A stretch of DNA of 64,000 nt, from assembly GCA_002305015.1 (NCBI GenBank), contig DBPW01000014.1, positions 21,041 to 85,040 of the forward strand, read 5' to 3'. The DNA is from Bacteroidales bacterium UBA1410. Its GTDB lineage: Bacteria > Bacteroidota > Bacteroidia > Bacteroidales > Dysgonomonadaceae. Below the pieces are notes generated by a model that did no database searches, was not told the DNA's origin, and saw only the letters and a program-made list of their open reading frames with translations. This document shows positions 31,651 to 40,741 of the stretch, in pieces (the stretch's first letter is position 1; each line of letters starts with the position of its first letter). The position numbers and the translations under genes were made by a program.

Positions 31651-34449
31651 ATGAAAAAAGCTTTATTATTTTTATTCCTGGCCATAAATTTAACAGCATG
31701 GTCACAACAAATCGAACCCCTACCCATCGATCCGAACGTACGTAAAGGAACGCTTGAAAACGGTCTGACCTATTACATCCGCCACAACAACTTGCCCGAA
31801 AACAGAGCCGATTTTTACATTGCACAAAAAGTAGGCTCTATGCAGGAAGAAGACCATCAGGCCGGATTGGCTCACTTTTTGGAACACATGGCATTCAACG
31901 GCACAAAAAATTTCCCGGGGAAAAGCATGCTCGATTACCTGGAAAAAAACGGAGTGAAATTCGGAGCAAATGTAAATGCGTATACCTCTTTTGATGAAAC
32001 CGTATATTATCTTACCAATGTTCCCATGGTTCGGCAAGGCTTGTTGGACTCCTGCCTGCTGATCCTTCATGACTGGTCGAATGCGATTTCGCTTGAAACC
32101 GAAGAAATAGAAAAAGAGCGAGGCGTAATCCGTGAAGAATGGCGCACGCGCGGAGGTGCACAATCGCGCATCTTGGAAAAACTGCTTCCCGAAATGTACA
32201 AAGGGAGCAAATATGCCGACAGATTACCCATCGGAAAAATCGAGGTGATCAACAATTTCAAACCCGAAGAGCTGCGTGCTTATTATAAAAAATGGTATCG
32301 TCCCGACCTCCAAGGAATCATCGTTGTGGGGAACGTAAACGTGGATCAGGTTGAAGCAAAAATCAAACATTTTTTCTCTCCGATAGAGCTTGATCCAAAC
32401 CGTCCAAAACGTGAATATTACCCTGTTCCCGACAACGAAGACCCCATTGTGGCCATGGCTACCGACCCTGAAGCAACGCGCATCAACTTGATGGTATTCT
32501 ATAAACACGACCCTCTACCCGACGAGGTCAAACTATCGCAAGCCGGTTTAATTGCGAATTATATTAACACCGTAGTTTCTCAAATGATAAACGAACGGCT
32601 TCAAGAAATTGTCCAAAAGCCTGATGCACCATTTACTTCGGCCTATGCCTATGATGACAATTACTATATTGCGAAAACCAAAGATGCATGGACGGTGGTA
32701 GGAAATTCATCGGAAAACAAAATCAACGATGCCCTGGCTGCCATGATTCGCGAAACAGAACGCATGAAGCGTTTCGGGTTCACCGTTTCGGAATACGATC
32801 GAGCACGTGAAAATTTGCTCAAAAGCTATGAGAATGCCTACAATAATCGTGACAAGCAACGCAATGCAAGCTACACAGGCGAATACCTTGGAAATTTTCT
32901 AAACAGCGAGCCTATTCCCGGAATCGAATATGAATACGAAATGATGCAAACCATTGCCTCGCAAATCCCCGTGGAAATCATCAACCAAACTGTTGCACAA
33001 TTGATTGGTGATAAGAATGTGGTCATCTCTGTTTCCGGTCCGGAGAAGGAGGGAATAGCCTATCCAACAAAAGACGAATTGGTTGCTCTCTTTAACAAAG
33101 TAAACGCAGAAAAAATAGCACCTTATCAGGAAGAAATTTCTGATGAACCGCTTGTACCCAATTTACCTGCTCCGGGAAAAATTCGAAAAACGGAAAAAAA
33201 CGAAACATTGGGAACTACCGTATGGACATTGGGAAACGGCATGAAAGTAGTGTTGAAATCAACCGATTTCAAAAACGATGAAATAGTAATGACCGCAACC
33301 AGTGAGGGGGGAACTTCTATTTATGCCGAAGAAGATCCTCTCAACAGCAAGGTAATGAATCAAGTAATGACATTGGGAGGAGTAGGCAACTTCAGCGTAA
33401 CAAACCTTCGTAAAGTTTTGGCAGGAAAAAGAGCAACGGCATCTCCCTCCATCAGCCTCACCACGCAAAGCATGAACGGTTCTTCTTCCATAAAAGATTT
33501 CGAGACCATGCTGCAACTGGTTTACCTGTACTTTACTGCCCCACGCAGCGATAACGATGCTTTCGTTTCTTACATCCAACGCATGGAAACGCAGCTGAAA
33601 AACCAGGAAGCAGACCCCATGGTGGCTTTCAGCGATTCGGTAACGTATGCGCTCTATGGCAACAATCCGATGACTAAAAGATTAAAAGTAGAGGACCTGC
33701 CAAAGATCGATTACGGGAAAATTATGAAAATGTACAAACAAAGTTTCAGTAATCCGGGAAGTTTCACCTTTACCTTTGTGGGAAATATCGATGAAGAGAA
33801 AGTGAAGCCGATAATTGAACAATACCTTGCTTCGCTGCCGGGAAAACCAACAAAAACCGAATTTAAAAAGATTCCTATGAATTACCGAAAAGGATTGATA
33901 TACAACGTCTTTGAACGCGAAATGCAACTGCCCAAAGCGTCGGTATTCAATGGAATCACGGGTACAATCGATTTTACGCAAAAAAACCGAATGTTGATGA
34001 GCATGCTCGGACAAATTCTCGATATTGTTTACACCGAAAAAATCCGAGAAGATGAAGGAGGAACATACGGTGTTTATGCCGGTGGCGGAATTTCAAGGTA
34101 TCCCAAAAATCAATCCCTTCTGCAAATTATATATGACACAGACCCGGCAAAAATGGAAAAGCTGAACGCTATTGTCCTCGACGAACTGCAATTGATAGCA
34201 GCCAACAGCCCGCGGGAAACAGATTTCTCGAAGGTAAAAGAGTTCATGAGAAAAAAATACTACGAGAATATAAAAGAAAACAGCTATTGGCTAAATATCC
34301 TGGATAATTATTATTTCTACGGCGATGATGATCATAGCAATTATTTGAAAATATTGGAAAGTATCACGCCAAACGATGTGAAAGTCTTTGTAAAAGAATT
34401 TCTATCGCAAAACAACCGGGCTACCGTTATTATGATGCCGAAAGAATAA
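31651..34449 (+). CDS. M16-family zinc metalloprotease (two-domain pitrilysin/insulinase type), exported
   Basis: A 932-residue peptidase with a signal peptide (residues 1-19, ending AWSQQ). The inverted zinc motif HFLEH is at 75-79, and the third ligand glutamate lies in the ETEEIEKERGVIREE helix about 75 residues on. The second M16 half starts near residue 500 (TTVWTLGNGMKVVLKST) and lacks the zinc motif, as in pitrilysin-like enzymes. It probably acts on peptides or small proteins in the periplasm. It follows the phosphorylase by 51 bp with no clear promoter of its own, and meets the murF-alr gene tail to tail with 9 bp between stops. Confidence 0.9.
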   Translation: MKKALLFLFLAINLTAWSQQIEPLPIDPNVRKGTLENGLTYYIRHNNLPENRADFYIAQKVGSMQEEDHQAGLAHFLEHMAFNGTKNFPGKSMLDYLEKNGVKFGANVNAYTSFDETVYYLTNVPMVRQGLLDSCLLILHDWSNAISLETEEIEKERGVIREEWRTRGGAQSRILEKLLPEMYKGSKYADRLPIGKIEVINNFKPEELRAYYKKWYRPDLQGIIVVGNVNVDQVEAKIKHFFSPIELDPNRPKREYYPVPDNEDPIVAMATDPEATRINLMVFYKHDPLPDEVKLSQAGLIANYINTVVSQMINERLQEIVQKPDAPFTSAYAYDDNYYIAKTKDAWTVVGNSSENKINDALAAMIRETERMKRFGFTVSEYDRARENLLKSYENAYNNRDKQRNASYTGEYLGNFLNSEPIPGIEYEYEMMQTIASQIPVEIINQTVAQLIGDKNVVISVSGPEKEGIAYPTKDELVALFNKVNAEKIAPYQEEISDEPLVPNLPAPGKIRKTEKNETLGTTVWTLGNGMKVVLKSTDFKNDEIVMTATSEGGTSIYAEEDPLNSKVMNQVMTLGGVGNFSVTNLRKVLAGKRATASPSISLTTQSMNGSSSIKDFETMLQLVYLYFTAPRSDNDAFVSYIQRMETQLKNQEADPMVAFSDSVTYALYGNNPMTKRLKVEDLPKIDYGKIMKMYKQSFSNPGSFTFTFVGNIDEEKVKPIIEQYLASLPGKPTKTEFKKIPMNYRKGLIYNVFEREMQLPKASVFNGITGTIDFTQKNRMLMSMLGQILDIVYTEKIREDEGGTYGVYAGGGISRYPKNQSLLQIIYDTDPAKMEKLNAIVLDELQLIAANSPRETDFSKVKEFMRKKYYENIKENSYWLNILDNYYFYGDDDHSNYLKILESITPNDVKVFVKEFLSQNNRATVIMMPKE

Positions 34450-34458
34450 AAAACGGTT

Positions 34459-36927
34459 TCATTCTTTTATATAAATACGTTTGACGCGAGGAGATACGGA
34501 AGTGAGAATCTCATAAGGTATTGTACCGATACATTCTGCCAGGTCAATAACCGATGGAGTTTCACCAAACACCACAACCGTATCTCCTTCGTTTGCTTCA
34601 ATCTCGGTGACATCGACCATACAAAGATCCATGCAAACGTTACCCACAATGGGGGCAAACTTGCCGTTAATAAGTACTTTGCCGTTTCTGTTGCCAAATT
34701 TCCGATCAAGGCCATCAGCATATCCGATGCGGATAGTCGCAATACGGGCATCGCGATTGAGTTCTTCTTTTCTGCCGTATCCTACGGTTTCATGCCCCGG
34801 AATGTTTTTAATCTGCAAAATTGTGGTTTTCAACGTGCACACGTTTCTCAATCCCTTCAATCCGCTTGCACTCACCCCGTAAAGCCCAATGCCCAACCTC
34901 ACCATATCCCACTGAGCATCGGGGAAACGTTCTATTCCGGCCGAATTCAAAATATGTTTATAAACGGTATATCCCAACCCTTTTTCAATTTCTTCGGAGG
35001 CAAGCTTTAACGTCTCCACTTGACTATTTGTGAACTCGTCAAAAATCCAACTTTCACTGGCAGCCAAATGAGAGAATACCGACTTCACACGTAAACCTTT
35101 TTGCGATTGCAATACGCCGAGCAATTGGGGAATCTCTTCCGGCAAAAAGCCCAACCGATGCATGCCGGTATCAATCTTAATATGGATGGGGTAATGGGTA
35201 ATTCCCCGACTTTCTGACTCTTTGATAAAAGCTTCGAGTATTCTGAAATTGTAAACTTCAGGTTCCAAATCATTCGAGAATAATTCTTCAAAACCGTTTA
35301 CTTCGGGATTTAAAATAATAATGGGCAGCGAAATGCCTGAAGAACGTAGCGCTAACCCTTCTTCGGTAACAGCAACAGCCAGATAATCGCAACGATGATA
35401 TTGAAGCGTTTTTGCTATTTCCACAGCCCCTGCTCCATAGCCGTTGGCCTTAACCATACATATCATTTTGACGCCGGGAGATAGCTTCGATTTATAAAAG
35501 TTGAAATTGTGTACCACTGCATCCAAATCTACTTCCATTACCGTTTCATGAATCCGTTCTTCAATCAAAGCCGTAATTTGCTCAAAATGATATTCTCGAG
35601 CACCTTTTACCAAAATAAGTTCGTTATCGAAGTTTCTCCAAATTCCCGATTTAATAAATGCTTCCGTCGAAGGAAAAAATTGTTTTTCCATTTTGAAAGC
35701 ACCCGCATTGTCCGAAATATCGTGTCCGATACCGATCAATTTATCGACACCGCTTTGTTCTACCATTTCGGCAACCCTTTTGTACAGCGACTTCGGCATG
35801 ATTCCTGTTTGGAGAATATCAGACAAAATCACGGTCTTTTTCATAGGACGATCCATCTTGCGCTGATTCTGAAAGTCGAGTGCAATTTTGATCGAATTGA
35901 CATCCGAATTATAAGTATCATTGATAATGATGCAATTGTTTTTTCCCTGACGCACATCCAAACGCATAGCCACCGGTTCCAACGTCATCATTCGTTTGGA
36001 AATTTCTTTTGGATGAATACCCAAAAAAAGCAAGACCGCAAGACAGTGGATGGCATTTTCGATGGAAGCGTCATCGGTAAAAGGAATATCCACCGAATGT
36101 TCAAAACGAAGAAAAGAATAATGGATGGTGGTCTTTTTTTCTTGTATCTCGATTTTGGAGATATACAAGGGTGCATCGCTACGTTTTCGCGACCATGAAA
36201 AAGCTTTTTGCGAAAGCAACATCATATCGGCACACCGACTGATTAAATCGTTGTCTTCATCATAGATAACCACATTGCTATTCACAAACAGTGCCATTTT
36301 CTCCATACATTTCTGCTGAAGAGAGGTAAAATTCTCCTGATGGGCTTCCCCTATTTTTGTCAGGATACCGATTGTCGGGCGAATAATCGGTTCTAAATAT
36401 CCCATTTCATCGGGCATGGAAATACCTGCTTCAAAAATACCGAGCTCAGTGGTATCATCGAGCTCCCAAACCGATAAAGGAACACCGACTTGCGAATTGT
36501 AACTCCGAGGAGAACGAACAATATTGAAATTATCTTGCAAAAGTCGGTAAAGCCATTCTTTTACAATAGTTTTTCCGTTGCTGCCTGTAATTCCGATGAC
36601 AGGAATATCGAATCGGCTTCGGTGATAAGCAGCTAATTTTTGCAAAGCGCGCAACGTATTTTTTACGTACAAAAAATTGCTTCCGGGAAGATTCTCCCAT
36701 TCCGGCAAACGCTTACTTACCACAAAATTGCGTACACCTGCCGAATAAAGCTCAGTAATAAATGAATGCCCGTCGTTATTTTTTGTTTCCAATGCAAAAA
36801 ACAACGTATGAGATGGCGAGCCGGAAAGCCTACGGCTATCGATCAATAAGGTAGAAATTTCCGATTCGATTAAATTTGCATTTTTCACACCCAGAATGGA
36901 TGCAATTTTCGTAATTTTATAAGTCAT
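34459..36927 (-). CDS. Fused MurF ligase and alanine racemase
   Basis: One 822-residue protein with two cell-wall enzymes. The N-terminal MurF part (to about residue 450) adds D-Ala-D-Ala to UDP-MurNAc-tripeptide, with the ATP-binding loop GITGSNGKT at 112-120. The C-terminal alanine racemase part makes the D-alanine from L-alanine; its PLP lysine is K492 or so in MVKANGYGAG, and the catalytic-tyrosine motif RIGYADGLDR lies near 731-740. This fusion is a known feature of many Bacteroidota and couples D-Ala supply to its use; the D-Ala-D-Ala ligase is not here. ATG 36927 (MTYKITKIAS) is preferred to the frame opening at 36984. It follows the GSCFA gene by 8 bp. Confidence 0.94.
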   Translation of the reverse strand: MTYKITKIASILGVKNANLIESEISTLLIDSRRLSGSPSHTLFFALETKNNDGHSFITELYSAGVRNFVVSKRLPEWENLPGSNFLYVKNTLRALQKLAAYHRSRFDIPVIGITGSNGKTIVKEWLYRLLQDNFNIVRSPRSYNSQVGVPLSVWELDDTTELGIFEAGISMPDEMGYLEPIIRPTIGILTKIGEAHQENFTSLQQKCMEKMALFVNSNVVIYDEDNDLISRCADMMLLSQKAFSWSRKRSDAPLYISKIEIQEKKTTIHYSFLRFEHSVDIPFTDDASIENAIHCLAVLLFLGIHPKEISKRMMTLEPVAMRLDVRQGKNNCIIINDTYNSDVNSIKIALDFQNQRKMDRPMKKTVILSDILQTGIMPKSLYKRVAEMVEQSGVDKLIGIGHDISDNAGAFKMEKQFFPSTEAFIKSGIWRNFDNELILVKGAREYHFEQITALIEERIHETVMEVDLDAVVHNFNFYKSKLSPGVKMICMVKANGYGAGAVEIAKTLQYHRCDYLAVAVTEEGLALRSSGISLPIIILNPEVNGFEELFSNDLEPEVYNFRILEAFIKESESRGITHYPIHIKIDTGMHRLGFLPEEIPQLLGVLQSQKGLRVKSVFSHLAASESWIFDEFTNSQVETLKLASEEIEKGLGYTVYKHILNSAGIERFPDAQWDMVRLGIGLYGVSASGLKGLRNVCTLKTTILQIKNIPGHETVGYGRKEELNRDARIATIRIGYADGLDRKFGNRNGKVLINGKFAPIVGNVCMDLCMVDVTEIEANEGDTVVVFGETPSVIDLAECIGTIPYEILTSVSPRVKRIYIKE

Positions 36928-36935
36928 AGCACTAA

Positions 36936-37928
36936 TTATACGAGATTGAGTAAAGTTGAAAGTGATTCTGTTTCTTTTTGACAAGATATAAATGGATATT
37001 TTTCCTTGAATTGTACAAGTTTTGCTAATGTCTGCATAAGGAAATGGCGATATTCTTCGGTTTCGGGATTCAATGATTTATGATTGAGCGCCCGTAGGAT
37101 TGGTTGCCATTCGGATATGATTTTTTCGGTTGCAGGAGAAAAAAACGTTTCTCTGAAGCGCTCCCACAAATAAAGAATAGCTATTTCCGAAGGATGAAAC
37201 ATATCATCGGCATAAAACCGATAATCACGAAGCTCATCCATTACAATTTCGTATGCAGGGAAATAATACAAATTATCTCCAAACCGCTCCATTAATTTGT
37301 CGATTGCCAAATGCAAAATAGATTTGCTTACTTGATTTTCATGCGCCCCATCTTTCCAATGACGAATGGGACTAACCGTAAATAGGATTCTCACCGAGGG
37401 ATTGATTTTGCATAAATAGGAAATGAGGTTGGACCATTCGCCAACGATATCGTCAACCGTTAAACGAAACCGATCGAACATCTCTGTCGGATATTTATGG
37501 CAATTTCCTACAATATTCCCTGTTTTGCGCAATCGATAAGCATACGCGGTACCAAAAGTGATTAAAAAAACATCGGTTTGTCTTATGCGGGATGCAGAAG
37601 CTGAAAAACGACTGCGAATACCTTCTAAGCAACAATCTTTATCCGGATGAGAAAATGCTCCATGATGCAGAAAACTGTGATACAATCCATCGCGGAAAAC
37701 AAGATCGGCTTCAAAAAAAGTACGGTTTTGCAACAATCGTTGCATCGCAGAAGAAATAGATAAAGGATTGTATAAAATGCCAAACGGATTTACATCTACA
37801 TCGAATTTATTTTCAGACAACATCCTTCCTATATTTTCAGAAAAGCACGAACCGAAAAGCATCATTTTTGTGGAATGATGAATGTCGATATCCGGTTTTG
37901 AAATGGGAATGTATGTCCGAAATTCCAT
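36936..37928 (-). CDS. GSCFA-domain protein
   Basis: A 330-residue protein of the GSCFA family, named for its conserved GSCFA motif and probably SGNH-hydrolase-like. The motif is present as LFGSCFSENIG at residues 25-35, and DDMFHPSEIAILYLWE with the Asp and His pair stands near 240-255, consistent with an esterase or acyl-hydrolase fold. The function is not established in this family. It lies 8 bp before murF-alr in the same direction, a link that may mean cell-wall or envelope acyl-group work, but that is inference. ATG 37928 (MEFRTYIPISKPD) is chosen over an upstream open frame. A TATTTTTG box at 37945-37952 precedes it. Confidence 0.82.
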   Translation of the reverse strand: MEFRTYIPISKPDIDIHHSTKMMLFGSCFSENIGRMLSENKFDVDVNPFGILYNPLSISSAMQRLLQNRTFFEADLVFRDGLYHSFLHHGAFSHPDKDCCLEGIRSRFSASASRIRQTDVFLITFGTAYAYRLRKTGNIVGNCHKYPTEMFDRFRLTVDDIVGEWSNLISYLCKINPSVRILFTVSPIRHWKDGAHENQVSKSILHLAIDKLMERFGDNLYYFPAYEIVMDELRDYRFYADDMFHPSEIAILYLWERFRETFFSPATEKIISEWQPILRALNHKSLNPETEEYRHFLMQTLAKLVQFKEKYPFISCQKETESLSTLLNLV

Positions 37929-37944
37929 CGCATTTATTTTTATA

Positions 37945-37952
37945 CAAAAATA
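37945..37952 (-). promoter_or_regulatory. -7 box of the GSCFA/murF-alr unit
   Basis: TATTTTTG on the minus strand matches TAnnTTTG, 16 bp before the chosen start codon (37928). The nearest TTTG upstream is too far (about 25 bp) for a good -33 box. Confidence 0.45.
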
Positions 37953-38054
37953 GCATAAATCGGATGAGAATGTAGCACAAATAATGATAATTTGCAAAAA
38001 TGATCGGTCTATGAATATCGGAAAAAAAGAGTGATACTATAAAGGGAAGGGATA

Positions 38055-38084
38055 TAAAAAAGAAAAGGTTGTCTCACGACAACC
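38055..38084 (-). terminator. Intrinsic terminator of the small RNA
   Basis: Perfect 7-bp stem with a 4-base loop (38067-38084), followed on the minus strand by TTTTCTTTTTT. It would also stop read-through from rlmI. Confidence 0.75.
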
Positions 38085-38126
38085 AATCTTCATTGTTAAC
38101 CTTAAATCTAATACCATGAAAAACAC
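38055..38126 (-). ncRNA. Probable small RNA with its own promoter and terminator
   Basis: In the 317-bp gap between rlmI and the GSCFA gene the minus strand carries a -7 box TATATTTG (38131-38138), a transcript of about 70 nt, and a clean intrinsic terminator: GGTTGTC (38078-38084 side) loop and GACAACC (38067-38073 side), then TTTTCTTTTTT. The sequence has an ATG at 38115-38117 opening a 26-codon frame that would run through the terminator, so coding is unlikely. I have the impression that very similar sequences recur in other Bacteroidales genomes, which I cannot check here. The remaining gap up to the rlmI stop (38139-38245) shows nothing clear. Confidence 0.55.
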
Positions 38127-38130
38127 GATG

Positions 38131-38138
38131 CAAATATA
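38131..38138 (-). promoter_or_regulatory. -7 box of the small RNA
   Basis: TATATTTG on the minus strand fits TAnnTTTG and stands about 50 bp before the terminator hairpin, with no gene between. No TTTG -33 box. Confidence 0.5.
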
Positions 38139-38245
38139 GCCATTTTTATGTTATAGAACATTGTTTCTCGTCATAAAAGCCCAATATTTAACCTAGTTTA
38201 ATACCGAAGAAGTCTTTAAAAGCATATTTCTAACGATTTTAACAA

Positions 38246-39439
38246 TTAAACCACATACAATACCAATCCCTTTAAATATTCTCCTTCGGGATGATACATA
38301 TTAACGGGGTGATCGGCCGGTTGGTCAAGTTGATGCAAAATACGAACACTTCTGCGTGATAGTGCTGCCGCACTAAAGACGGCAAGTCTAAATTGTTCCC
38401 TGCTAATGGCTTGAGAACAGGAAAAAGTAAAAATTATACCCCCCGGAGCAATTTTTTCAAATGCCGCAAGGTTTAGCTTTCGGTATCCCTGTAATGCATT
38501 TTTAATTGCTCCACGATGTTTGGCAAATGCAGGGGGATCGAGAATAATAAGATCATAGGCATCCTTCTCAATCTTTTTCAAGAACTTAAAAGCATCTTCC
38601 GAATGCGAAGCATGGCGGGTATCATCGGCAAAATTCAACTTGATATTTTCGTTGGTCAACATCACAGCTTTAGCTGAGCTGTCTACCGAATCCACGTGTT
38701 GTGCACCGCCACGCAAAGCATATGCCGAAAAACCTCCAGTATAACAAAACATGTTGAGAACACAGCGGTCTCTCGCGTATTTTTCCAACAATCTTCGGTT
38801 TTCTCGTTGATCGATGAAAAAACCTGTTTTTTGGCCTCGCAACCAATCGATATAAAATTTTAATCCATTCTCAACGGCAATCGGATTTACATTTTCTCCT
38901 CCTACAAGATATTCATTCTGAAATTCGGGATCGCCGGTATACGATAACGTGGCTTCGGATTTATAAAAAATATGCATGACGGCTTGCGAAGAAACAACCT
39001 CTTGCAACGCTTCCACAATTAGATAGCGATCTTTATGCATACCAATCGAATGTGCTTGTATAACAGCCGTTTTGTCATAAATATCGATAATGAGACCGGG
39101 CAAATTGTCGCCCTCGCCATGCACTAAACGATAAATGGTATTATCGGGACGAATTAACCCTGCTTTTTGACGTATATTATAAGCATCGGAAAGACGTTTG
39201 ATGTAAAAACTCCGATCGATGGGCTCATCCTCAAACGATAAAATACGTATTGAAATGCTTCCCATCTGATAATGACCTATACCGAGAAAAGTACGGTCAG
39301 CGGCTAAAACTTTCACCACATCACCTTCTTGCAACCCTTCGGATATAGACGCAATGGCTCCCGAAAATACCCAAGGATGAAAACGATGCAGCGATTCATC
39401 TTTCTTGGGCTTCAGTATAATTTCCCCTCTGTTTTTCAT
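38246..39439 (-). CDS. rlmI: Class I rRNA methyltransferase, RlmI type
   Basis: SAM-dependent cytosine-C5 methyltransferase of 23S rRNA. The 397-residue layout is that of RlmI: an N-terminal PUA RNA-binding domain (about 1-75), a linker, then the Rossmann methyltransferase with GFFIDQRENRRL near 206-217, the SAM site VLNMFCYTGGFSAYAL near 227-242, DPPAF near 298-302, and FSCSQAIS near 340 holding the reaction cysteine. Its start overlaps the end of the exonuclease gene by 44 bp, a large overlap that suggests coupled translation. Start ATG 39439 (MKNRGEIILKPKK) fits the family N-terminus. It is the last gene of the DUF5063 - exonuclease - rlmI operon. Confidence 0.92.
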   Translation of the reverse strand: MKNRGEIILKPKKDESLHRFHPWVFSGAIASISEGLQEGDVVKVLAADRTFLGIGHYQMGSISIRILSFEDEPIDRSFYIKRLSDAYNIRQKAGLIRPDNTIYRLVHGEGDNLPGLIIDIYDKTAVIQAHSIGMHKDRYLIVEALQEVVSSQAVMHIFYKSEATLSYTGDPEFQNEYLVGGENVNPIAVENGLKFYIDWLRGQKTGFFIDQRENRRLLEKYARDRCVLNMFCYTGGFSAYALRGGAQHVDSVDSSAKAVMLTNENIKLNFADDTRHASHSEDAFKFLKKIEKDAYDLIILDPPAFAKHRGAIKNALQGYRKLNLAAFEKIAPGGIIFTFSCSQAISREQFRLAVFSAAALSRRSVRILHQLDQPADHPVNMYHPEGEYLKGLVLYVV

Positions 39440-40013
39440 TATGACCTTCCTGTATTAAATGATTGTAAATGCGTAGGCATGCCCAAGCATCGAGTGCTGC
39501 ATACGATTTTTGAGCCTCGCTAAGTTCGGTGGCTTCCCAGTTAGATACACGTTGACTCTTGGCTATTCTCTTTCCAAAAAGAATGGCATATATCTTTTGC
39601 AGGCTGTTTTCTTCTATACCGTAATCATCGACAAAAGATTGGAGTTCGACAAAATTTTGAGGCTTTTTATCGGAACGACGACGAATTGCGGCAAAATCGT
39701 CTTTAAGCGAAAGACCGATTTTTTTTATATCGGGATTACAAATGATCTCATCCAGTAAATCGGGATAACCGATACGATTCAGTCGAAACAAAAAACAGGT
39801 GTCTTCGCTTGAAAGTTGCAAAAGCGCCACTTTATGCGGCCGCCCTCGTTTAAATGCCGGTTTGGTTTCGGTATCGAAACCCAGTATTTGCTTCGAAAGT
39901 AGATAATTTACAGCATCAGGAACTTTATTGATATCGTCTATCACTTCGATCTTCCCGTTAAACGTCTCCATAGGAAGTCTGGCTATTTCTTCTTTTGTTA
40001 TTGTTAATCCCAC
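39396..40013 (-). CDS. DEDDy 3'-5' exonuclease domain protein
   Basis: A 205-residue single-domain exonuclease of the WRN/RNase D type. The DEDDy residues are visible: D47 and E49 in LGFDTETK, the second aspartate in IGLSLKDDFAAIRR, and Y171 and D175 in YAALDAW, where the tyrosine defines the DEDDy class. It has no HRDC domain, unlike RNase D, so substrate (RNA or DNA) is open. It overlaps DUF5063 upstream by 10 bp and rlmI downstream by 44 bp, so all three are surely one transcript; together with an rRNA methyltransferase this hints at RNA processing, as inference. Confidence 0.88.
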   Translation of the reverse strand: MGLTITKEEIARLPMETFNGKIEVIDDINKVPDAVNYLLSKQILGFDTETKPAFKRGRPHKVALLQLSSEDTCFLFRLNRIGYPDLLDEIICNPDIKKIGLSLKDDFAAIRRRSDKKPQNFVELQSFVDDYGIEENSLQKIYAILFGKRIAKSQRVSNWEATELSEAQKSYAALDAWACLRIYNHLIQEGHNEKQRGNYTEAQER

Positions 40014-40585
40014 AAGCCATCCAAATTTAAATCTTCTTCCTCGTTTTCTTCATCAGAAAATAGATCATCACCATAATACAACGCATGAAGAGGGCGCATA
40101 GTGTTTACTAACTTTTGGCCCCAATATGTTTTAAAATTTTCCACACAACGATTGAGCGCATCAATCATCTGATCCGTAAGATGATATTGATACACAGAAA
40201 CAAAGTTTCGTATATCCTGATAAATATCGGCGATATCTTCTGAAATAGAAGCAGACACAGGCGTATCACTGTATTTCATATCTTCTACAAAAACATCCAA
40301 ATAAACATCCTCTTCACCCATTAGGGAAGCCACTTTTGTTTCAATACGCGCATAATCTTCTTCATTCACAAAAGTTTCCAATGGCTCATCATTTAGTTGA
40401 ACCGTTTCCGGAAGAAGCGTCGCTTTGAGATACAGTAAAGGCAAAATCCGTATTATTTTGGCCAACCATTCGTTACGACTTTCTATCTCGTCTTTTTCGA
40501 GGAATGCGCAAAACTCCACACAAACTGTTACAAATTCAATGACAGCGGGAGAATAGATGATTTTTTCATTTTTGTTTTCAGCCAT
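40004..40585 (-). CDS. DUF5063-domain protein
   Basis: A 193-residue acidic soluble protein of unknown function, with no signal peptide, helix-rich, ending in an acidic cluster (SDEENEEEDLNLDGLWD). I assign it to DUF5063 from the general pattern (KIIRILPLLYLKATLLP) and from its setting before a 3'-5' exonuclease and RlmI, an order I recall as conserved in Bacteroidales. ATG 40585 (MAENKNEKIIYSP) is used; the TACTTTTG -7 box at 40629-40636 would sit inside an ORF extended to 40639, which supports the shorter form. First gene of the operon. Confidence 0.8.
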   Translation of the reverse strand: MAENKNEKIIYSPAVIEFVTVCVEFCAFLEKDEIESRNEWLAKIIRILPLLYLKATLLPETVQLNDEPLETFVNEEDYARIETKVASLMGEEDVYLDVFVEDMKYSDTPVSASISEDIADIYQDIRNFVSVYQYHLTDQMIDALNRCVENFKTYWGQKLVNTMRPLHALYYGDDLFSDEENEEEDLNLDGLWD

Positions 40586-40628
40586 TTTTCTATTTTCAAT
40601 TTCAACTTCTAAAAGATAATTGGTTATG

Positions 40629-40636
40629 CAAAAGTA
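40629..40636 (-). promoter_or_regulatory. -7 box of the DUF5063 - exonuclease - rlmI operon
   Basis: TACTTTTG on the minus strand, 43 bp before ATG 40585, matches TAnnTTTG. No -33 TTTG at 20 bp. It lies directly downstream of the terminator of the glycogen unit. Confidence 0.5.
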
Positions 40637-40647
40637 CACAATTTAAA

Positions 40648-40688
40648 AATATGCACTCCGAAAATCAGCTGATTTTGGAGTGCATATT
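40648..40688 (-). terminator. Long hairpin terminator after the glycogen phosphorylase gene
   Basis: A nearly perfect inverted repeat: ATATGCACTCC plus AAAATCAG pair with CTGATTTT plus GGAGTGCATAT, with a single bulged G and almost no loop, about 20 bp in all. On the minus strand it is followed by TTTTTAAATT, so it is an intrinsic terminator for the phosphorylase transcript and separates it from the DUF5063 promoter. Confidence 0.8.
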
Positions 40689-40741
40689 ATATTACTTCTC
40701 CTATTCCCCGAACCGATGAAGGTTCCTAATAGGGAGATCGT

